A stretch of 64,000 bases of DNA from Streptomyces sp. WMMB 322. Its GTDB lineage: Bacteria; Actinomycetota; Actinomycetes; Streptomycetales; Streptomycetaceae. The position numbers and the translations under genes are program-made. Where the stretch lies: positions 90,178 to 154,177 of the forward strand of contig NZ_FMHI01000020.1 of the NCBI RefSeq assembly GCF_900090145.1, read 5' to 3'. Positions 59,071 through 64,000 of the stretch are shown here, one piece after another. The notes under the pieces were generated by a model that was given only the letters and a program-made list of their open reading frames with translations, was not told where the DNA came from and searched no databases. Every line of letters starts with the position of its first letter. Position 1 is the first letter of the stretch.

Positions 59071-59718
59071 TCATGGGGCCACCTCCAGGTCGGGTACGAC
59101 CTTGCACAGCTCCTCGGCGCTCACCGCGCCCGTGCGCAGCAGCACCGGCGTCGTGCCCGTGACGTCGACGATCGAGGACGGCACGGAGTCGGGTGTCGGA
59201 CCGCCGTCGAGGTAGACGGCCACGGAGTCGCCGAGCATCTCCTGCGCCGCGTCGCAGTCCTGCGGCGCGGGGTGACCCGTCAGGTTCGCCGACGAGACGG
59301 CCATCGGCCCGAACTCCTTGAGCAGGTCGATGGCGACGGGGTGCAGGGGCATCCGTACGGCCACGGTGCCGCGGGCGTCGCCCAGGTCCCACGTCAGCGA
59401 CGGCTGGTGCCTGGCGACGAGCGTGAGCGCGCCCGGCCAGAAGGCGTCGACCAGTTCCCAGGCCGACTCGGAGAAGTCGGTGACGAGGCCGTGCAGCGTG
59501 TTCGGGGACCCGACGAGCACCGGCGAAGGCATGTTCCTGCCACGGCCCTTGGCCTCCAGCAGATCACCGACGGCGTCGGGGCTGAAGGCGTCGGCGCCGA
59601 TGCCGTACACCGTGTCCGTGGGGAGCACGACGAGTTCGCCGCGGCGCACCGCCGAGGCGGCCTCGCGCAGGCCGGTCTTGCGGTCGGTGACGTCGGTGCA
59701 GTCATAACGCCGTGCCAT
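59071..59718 (-). CDS. L-threonylcarbamoyladenylate synthase (TsaC/Sua5 family)
   Basis: This 215-residue enzyme makes threonylcarbamoyl-AMP, the first step of the t6A modification of tRNA position 37. It has the conserved GELVVLPTDTVYGIGADAF, the Lys-Gly-Arg loop (EAKGRGRNMPSPVLV), FWPGALTLV, and the VAVRMPLHP and VSSANLTGHPAP segments. The C-terminus is short, so it is the TsaC form without the Sua5 domain. The ATG shares one base with the prmC stop (TGATG), so translation is coupled. Confidence 0.92.
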   Translation of the reverse strand: MARRYDCTDVTDRKTGLREAASAVRRGELVVLPTDTVYGIGADAFSPDAVGDLLEAKGRGRNMPSPVLVGSPNTLHGLVTDFSESAWELVDAFWPGALTLVARHQPSLTWDLGDARGTVAVRMPLHPVAIDLLKEFGPMAVSSANLTGHPAPQDCDAAQEMLGDSVAVYLDGGPTPDSVPSSIVDVTGTTPVLLRTGAVSAEELCKVVPDLEVAP

Positions 59719-60599
59719 CACGGCACCTCCCTGCGGGCTGTGGCGAATCGGGGCCTGTTGTTGAGGTCGGGGTGGTCCGCCGCGTCTGCCCAGCCGCGGT
59801 CCTCGGTGAAGATCCACGGGACCTGACCGCCCTGGGTGTCGGCATGCTCGACGACGACGAGGCCGCCGGGGCGCAGCAGCCGGTGTGCCGTGCGCTCCAG
59901 ACCACGGATCGTGCTCAGCCCGTCCTCCCCGGAGAACAACGCCAGTTGCGGGTCGTGGTCGCGGGCTTCGGGTGCCACATACTCCCATTCGGTGAGCGGG
60001 ATGTAGGGCGGGTTGGAGACCACCAGGTCGACCTGGCCGTCGAGTTCGGGGAGCGCCGTCAGCGCGTCGCCGTGGTGCAGCGTGACGCGGCTGCCCTCCA
60101 CGTTCTTCGCGGCCCAGCCGTAGGCGCCCTCGTCGAGTTCCACGGCGTGCACCCGGGAGCGCGGCACTTCCTGCGCCAGTGCCAGCGCGATGGCTCCGGA
60201 GCCGGTGCACAGGTCGACGATGAGCGGCTCGGCCACGTCCATCGCCCGTACCGCCTCTATCGCCCAGCCGGCCACGGACTCGGTCTCGGGGCGGGGCACG
60301 AACACCCCCGGTCCGACCTGAAGTTCGAGGTACCGGAAGAACGCACGGCCGGTGATGTGCTGGAGCGGCTCGCGGGCCTCACGGCGTGAGACGGCCTCCC
60401 AGTAGCGTGCGTCGAAGTCGGAATCCGGGACGAGGTGGAGTTCGCCGCGCTTGACGCCGTGCACGTACGCGGCCAGTTCCTCGGCGTCGAACCGTGGCGA
60501 GGGCACCCCGGCGTCGGCGAGCCGCTGGGTCGCCTGTGCCACCTCGGCGATCAGCAGACCGCGTGGGTTCGGGGGCCGCCCCCCGGACGAATGAAGCAT
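59718..60599 (-). CDS. prmC: Peptide chain release factor N5-glutamine methyltransferase
   Basis: This 293-residue SAM-dependent enzyme methylates the Gln of the GGQ motif in release factors, including PrfA encoded just upstream. The SAM-binding motif is LIVDLCTGSGAIALALA, and the substrate-Gln motif is VVSNPPYIPL. The N-terminal helical domain (LIAEVAQATQRLADAGVPSP) binds the release factor. GGAAGAG precedes the ATG at 60599. The 33-nt spacing from prfA shows they are co-transcribed. Confidence 0.94.
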   Translation of the reverse strand: MLHSSGGRPPNPRGLLIAEVAQATQRLADAGVPSPRFDAEELAAYVHGVKRGELHLVPDSDFDARYWEAVSRREAREPLQHITGRAFFRYLELQVGPGVFVPRPETESVAGWAIEAVRAMDVAEPLIVDLCTGSGAIALALAQEVPRSRVHAVELDEGAYGWAAKNVEGSRVTLHHGDALTALPELDGQVDLVVSNPPYIPLTEWEYVAPEARDHDPQLALFSGEDGLSTIRGLERTAHRLLRPGGLVVVEHADTQGGQVPWIFTEDRGWADAADHPDLNNRPRFATARREVP

Positions 60600-60632
60600 T
60601 TTCTCTTCCGTACCAACCGTCCGTACGCGCGC

Positions 60633-61712
60633 TCAGTGGGCCGCGGCCAGCTTGGCCGCGGAGTCGGCGTCGACGCACGCCTGGATCACCGCGTCAAGGT
60701 CGCCGTCGAGAACCTGGTCGAGGTTGTAGGCCTTGAAGCCGACCCGGTGGTCGGAGATCCGGTTCTCCGGGAAGTTGTACGTCCGTACCCGCTCCGACCT
60801 GTCCACCGTACGCACCTGGCTGCGGCGGGCGTCCGACGCCTCCTGGTCGGCCTCCTCCTGCGCGGCGGCCAGCAGCCGGGCCCGCAGGATGCGCAGCGCC
60901 TGTTCCTTGTTCTGCAGCTGGCTCTTCTCGTTCTGGCAGGAGACGACGATGCCGGTCGGCTCGTGGGTGATGCGCACCGCGGAGTCGGTGGTGTTGACGG
61001 ACTGGCCGCCGGGCCCGGAGGAGCGGTAGACGTCGATCCGCAGATCGTTCGCGCTGATCTCGACGTCGACGTCCTCGGCCTCGGGCAGCACGAGGACGCC
61101 GGCGGCCGAGGTGTGGATGCGGCCCTGCGACTCGGTCGCGGGCACGCGCTGCACGCGGTGCACCCCGCCCTCGTACTTCAGCCGCGCCCACACGCCCTGG
61201 CCGGGCTCCGTCGCACCACCGCCGCCCTTGGTCTTCACGGCGACCTGCACGTCCTTGTAGCCGCCGAGGTCCGACTCGGTGGACTGGATCAGCTCGGTCT
61301 TCCAGCCGACGCGTTCCGCGTAGCGCAGATACATCCGCAGCAGGTCACCGGCGAAGAGCGCGGACTCGTCGCCGCCCTCCCCCGCCTTGATCTCGAGGAT
61401 GACGTCCTTGTCGTCGCTGGGGTCGCGCGGCACGAGCAGCAGCCGCAGCTTCTCCGTCAACTCCTCGTGCCGGGCCTCGAGTTCTTTGCCCTCGGCAGCG
61501 AAGTCCGGGTCGTCCGCGGCGAGTTCACGTGCGGTGGTGATGTCGTCCCCGGTCTGCTTCCAGGAGCGGTACGTGGCGATCACCGGCGAGAGTTCCGCGT
61601 ACCGCTTGTTGAGCTTGCGGGCGCGCGCCTGGTCGGCGTGGATCGCGGGATCGGCGAGCTGCTTCTCCAGCTCGGAGTACTCGCCGACGAGTTCCTCGAC
61701 CGCCTCGAACAT
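60633..61712 (-). CDS. prfA: Peptide chain release factor 1
   Basis: This 359-residue RF1 recognises UAA and UAG stop codons. The catalytic GGQ is at 235-237 (SSGPGGQSVNTTDSAVR). The stop-recognition tripeptide is Pro191-Ala192-Thr193, as in RF1 (RVPATESQGRIHTS). The length is typical. AAAGGGA precedes the ATG at 61712. PrmC, encoded next, methylates Gln237. Confidence 0.97.
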   Translation of the reverse strand: MFEAVEELVGEYSELEKQLADPAIHADQARARKLNKRYAELSPVIATYRSWKQTGDDITTARELAADDPDFAAEGKELEARHEELTEKLRLLLVPRDPSDDKDVILEIKAGEGGDESALFAGDLLRMYLRYAERVGWKTELIQSTESDLGGYKDVQVAVKTKGGGGATEPGQGVWARLKYEGGVHRVQRVPATESQGRIHTSAAGVLVLPEAEDVDVEISANDLRIDVYRSSGPGGQSVNTTDSAVRITHEPTGIVVSCQNEKSQLQNKEQALRILRARLLAAAQEEADQEASDARRSQVRTVDRSERVRTYNFPENRISDHRVGFKAYNLDQVLDGDLDAVIQACVDADSAAKLAAAH

Positions 61713-61757
61713 CGTTTGTCCCTTTACGTGAAGAAGGAAGTGCCAGGCAGCGCGAAA

Positions 61758-61807
61758 GAGCGCCGGCCCCTCACGCCCGGCGGGGCGTGCCGAGGAGACC
61801 GGCGCTC
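61758..61807 (-). terminator. Nested hairpins between rpmE and prfA
   Basis: GAGCGCCGG (61758-61766) pairs with CCGGCGCTC (61799-61807). The loop contains a second stem, CACGCC/GGCGTG (61772-61789). It lies right after the rpmE stop on the minus strand and may end or attenuate the rpmE message. Confidence 0.6.
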
Positions 61808-61815
61808 GGGTGGTG

Positions 61816-62040
61816 CTACTTCTTTGCGGAACCGGAGCTCTTGCCGAAGCGGGCCTCGAACCGGGCCACGCGGCCACCTGTGTCGAGGATCTTCTGCTTG
61901 CCGGTGTAGAACGGGTGGCACGCGGAGCAGATGTCGGCACGGACGATGCCGCCGCTCACGGTGCTGCGAGTCGTGAAGGAGTTGCCGCAGGTGCAGCTCA
62001 CCTGGGTCTCTACGTACTCGGGGTGAATGTCGCGCTTCAA
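61816..62040 (-). CDS. rpmE: 50S ribosomal protein L31, zinc-binding type
   Basis: This is a 74-residue ribosomal protein. The four zinc ligands Cys16, Cys18, Cys38 and Cys41 are present (SCTCGNSF, DICSACHP), making this the zinc-containing form. The conserved start LKRDIHPEYVETQV shows translation begins at TTG (62040), with AGGAG 5 nt upstream. The C-terminus RFEARFGKSSGSAKK is normal. The zinc-free paralogue, if present, is elsewhere. Confidence 0.95.
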   Translation of the reverse strand: MKRDIHPEYVETQVSCTCGNSFTTRSTVSGGIVRADICSACHPFYTGKQKILDTGGRVARFEARFGKSSGSAKK

Positions 62041-62191
62041 GGTGTCTCCTATTTCCTGGAGGGCACCGGGTCGGAGGACGGGCTTGTCCACCGTGAACCG
62101 GGGCCGACGGTCCAGTCTGCCATCACTGGCCGTACCTCCCAAAACCGGGGGCAGGCGCCGGATATTCCCCTGCGCGGCCCGCGGGAGGGCT

Positions 62192-63319
62192 TCAGCCGAC
62201 CACGCGTGCGGCGTCGCCGGACTCGCTCGCCGAGCCCTTCTGCGCGGACTTCGGTATGGCGGCGTCCCGCTTGACCGCCGACCACATCTCGGCTGCCTTC
62301 GACTCCAGCGGCACCACGCGGTTGGGGTCCTGCGGGTCGTACGTCACCGGCAGCGTCGACATCTGGATGTCGTCGGACTTGATCCCCTTGAGCATGCGGG
62401 CCAGCCCGGCCAGGTCACCGACCGTGTCCAGTCCGGAATCGGTGGTGACGGCGGAGGTGGCACCGTCGGCCAGGCCGTACAGCTTCTTCGGGCTGCCGAA
62501 CACGCCGACGCTGTCGACCTGGTCCCTGAGCGCCTTCAGGAACGCCTGCTGGAGCTGGATGCGGCCCAGGTCGCTGCCGTCGCCGACCCCGTGGCGCGTG
62601 CGGACGAGGCCGAGGGACTGCTCCCCGCCGAGCTTGTGGGTGCCGGGCTCCAGATCGAGGTGGCTGTCGGGGTCGCTGATCGGCTTCCTGGTGGTGACCT
62701 CGACGCCGCCGAGGTTGTCGACCAGCTTCTTGAAACCGGAGAAGTCGACCTCCACGTAGTGGTCCATGCGCACGCCGGACATCGACTCCACCGTCTTGAC
62801 CGCGCACGCAGGGCCGCCGACCTCGTACGCGGAGTTGAACATCGCGCTCTGCGGGGGCGCGGTCCCGCTGCCGTCACCCGTCACGCAGCCCGGGCGCTCG
62901 ACGATGGTGTCGCGCGGTATCGACACGACGCTCGCCTTGTCGTGCTTCTTGTTGATGTGCACGACCATCGCGGTGTCGGAGCGGGCACCCGACTGCCCGC
63001 CGCCGTACCCGGCGTTGTCACCGGAACGGGTGTCGGAGCCGAGGACGAGGATGTCCATCGAGCCGTTCGGGACGTCACCCGGCCGGTGCTTGCCGAGCTT
63101 GGCGTCGATGTCCACGCCGGAGATGTTGCCGTTGAGCTTGAAGTAGGCGAAGCCCAGGCCGGTGCCGCCGAGGACGACCGCCACCGCCGCGGTCCAGGCG
63201 GCCGCCTTCAGGACCTTCCGGCGTCGTGTGTGCGGCTTGCGACGTCGGCCGCGGGCGCTCGGCCGGCCCCCGGAGCGGCCCGTCTCCGGGGCCGGTCCGC
63301 CGGTGCTCTCGTCCGTCAT
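62192..63319 (-). CDS. LCP (LytR-CpsA-Psr) family protein
   Basis: This is a 375-residue membrane-anchored enzyme. A cytoplasmic Arg-rich N-terminus (RRRKPHTRRRKVLKAAAW) precedes one membrane helix (~38-60), and the LCP domain outside follows. Key motifs are MDILVLGSDTRSG, ARSDTAMVVHINKKHDKASV, SIPRDTIVE and LVRTRHGVGDGSDLGRIQLQ, whose Asp and Arg residues bind the pyrophosphate of the lipid donor. LCP enzymes attach glycopolymers to peptidoglycan. The WecA-like gene further downstream may make such a polymer. It lies between rho and rpmE. Confidence 0.9.
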   Translation of the reverse strand: MTDESTGGPAPETGRSGGRPSARGRRRKPHTRRRKVLKAAAWTAAVAVVLGGTGLGFAYFKLNGNISGVDIDAKLGKHRPGDVPNGSMDILVLGSDTRSGDNAGYGGGQSGARSDTAMVVHINKKHDKASVVSIPRDTIVERPGCVTGDGSGTAPPQSAMFNSAYEVGGPACAVKTVESMSGVRMDHYVEVDFSGFKKLVDNLGGVEVTTRKPISDPDSHLDLEPGTHKLGGEQSLGLVRTRHGVGDGSDLGRIQLQQAFLKALRDQVDSVGVFGSPKKLYGLADGATSAVTTDSGLDTVGDLAGLARMLKGIKSDDIQMSTLPVTYDPQDPNRVVPLESKAAEMWSAVKRDAAIPKSAQKGSASESGDAARVVG

Positions 63320-63659
63320 CGTCGCTTACCCCAGTCCTGCCGCGCGGCTTTCCCGTCCGTCCCGGTACGGGCACGGCATGCGCACCCGTTTTCACACCCC
63401 GGCAGGGTTGCACACTGCGTGACGAGCGCGCTTCGCCTGTGGACAACGGCCCGGAGTGCGCCGGGTGGGCGGGGAGAAGGCAGCTTCGCGCCGCCTACCT
63501 GGACGGATGGCTCTCCGGAGGTTCCGAGGAGAGACCCGGGTCACGGGCGGCAGCTGTGTCCAAGCTCTCAGCCTCCGTCACACAGAGCGAGGACCGTCCC
63601 ACCACAAGTGGCGGAGCGGCCCTCGCTGCCGGGCCGGCGCGGCCCGTACGTACTCCCGG
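63320..63659. other. Gap between rho and the LCP gene
   Basis: There is no gene in these 340 nt. Near 63580-63630 an imperfect inverted repeat (AGCGAGGACCG with GCGGCCCTCGCT) lies just after the rho stop on the minus strand and could terminate rho. The part near 63320-63420 probably holds the LCP promoter. Confidence 0.45.
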
Positions 63660-64000
63660 TCAGTCGCCGCCGTTGCCGGGGGTGGGGGTGGTCTTCTGGA
63701 TCTGGAGCAGGAACTCGGTGTTGGACTTGGTCTGCTTCATCTTGTCCAGCAGGAGCTCGATGGCCTGCTGCTGGTCCAGGGCGTGCAGGACCCGGCGCAG
63801 CTTCCAGATGATCTGCAGCTCGTCGCCCGCCATGAGGATCTCCTCCTTGCGGGTGCCGGAGGCGTCCACGTCCACGGCGGGGAAGATCCGCTTCTCCGAG
63901 AGCTTGCGGTCCAGCTTCAGCTCCATGTTGCCGGTGCCCTTGAACTCCTCGAAGATCACCTCGTCCATGCGCGAACCGGTCTCCACCAAAGCGGCGGCCA
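63660..64000 (-). CDS. rho: Transcription termination factor Rho, C-terminal part (cut by window edge)
   Basis: The last ~113 residues of Rho are visible; the gene continues beyond position 64000. The segment ALVETGSRMDEVIFEEFKGT contains the R-loop region near the ring contact, and NMELKLDRKLSEKRIFPAVD is the strongly conserved C-terminal motif. The end (QIQKTTPTPGNGGD) has a short variable tail. Rho is the hexameric helicase that ends untranslated transcripts. In this order rho precedes the LCP gene and rpmE. Confidence 0.96.
   Translation of the reverse strand, partial: AAALVETGSRMDEVIFEEFKGTGNMELKLDRKLSEKRIFPAVDVDASGTRKEEILMAGDELQIIWKLRRVLHALDQQQAIELLLDKMKQTKSNTEFLLQIQKTTPTPGNGGD

Overview
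The window is chromosomal DNA from a high-GC actinomycete, almost certainly a Streptomyces or close relative. Coding regions carry G or C at nearly every third codon position. The window holds the polar coiled-coil pair scy-filP, nucS, a methylmalonyl-CoA epimerase/MeaB/thiolase group, a complete F-type ATP synthase operon, and the translation/termination block rho-rpmE-prfA-prmC. As far as I recall, this order matches the core of the S. coelicolor chromosome around SCO5357-SCO5406. No rRNA, tRNA, CRISPR array, integrase or intact insertion sequence was seen.

Layout. (1) 1-9,100: a SARP-type regulator with a predicted membrane anchor, a thiamine-binding protein and DUF3817 pair, three tandem AIM24-family genes, a MarR regulator, and a two-component system diverging from a secreted PepSY protein. 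(2) 9,100-16,860: meaB, thiolase and methylmalonyl-CoA epimerase, then scy and filP, which organise polar growth. (3) 17,000-21,450: two paralogous ATPase/permease ABC exporters. (4) 21,600-27,200: a three-subunit molybdenum formate dehydrogenase that uses cysteine instead of selenocysteine. (5) 27,300-34,600: an ABC-F protein, a small Cys/His protein, a luciferase-like oxidoreductase, an SCO5389-family protein, nucS, a MITE-like element, and a HoxX-like formyltransferase/enoyl-CoA hydratase fusion. (6) 34,650-40,330: a membrane-anchored STAND-like ATPase with long low-complexity repeats, a STAS protein, 3-hydroxybutyryl-CoA dehydrogenase, a decayed segment and a PduO-type adenosyltransferase. 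(7) 40,330-45,800: the accessory island of the window. It encodes a secreted beta/gamma-crystallin-like protein, two almost identical secreted proteins with aerolysin-like features, an 11-residue-repeat protein, and an orphan coding segment cut off by an in-frame stop. (8) 45,970-48,530: a NarL-type two-component pair and DUF2550. (9) 48,700-64,000, all on the minus strand: atpIBEFHAGDC preceded by a WecA-like transferase, a PTP-like protein lacking its catalytic cysteine, tsaC, prmC, prfA, rpmE, an LCP-family protein and the 3' end of rho.

How the parts work together. MeaB protects the B12-dependent methylmalonyl-CoA mutase, the epimerase feeds that mutase, and the PduO adenosyltransferase makes its cofactor. 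The thiolase and 3-hydroxybutyryl-CoA dehydrogenase supply C4 acyl-CoA units. The formate dehydrogenase can pass electrons to the quinone pool, and the ATP synthase uses the resulting proton gradient. Several genes (3471, 5590, 17087, 31735, 39753) have a TANNNT hexamer only 6-8 nt before the start codon, which suggests leaderless mRNAs.

The most unusual element is the secreted trio at 41,449-43,559. A beta/gamma-crystallin-like protein sits upstream of twin putative pore-forming proteins, and a strong intrinsic terminator closes the group. All functional statements here come from reading the sequence without database searches.
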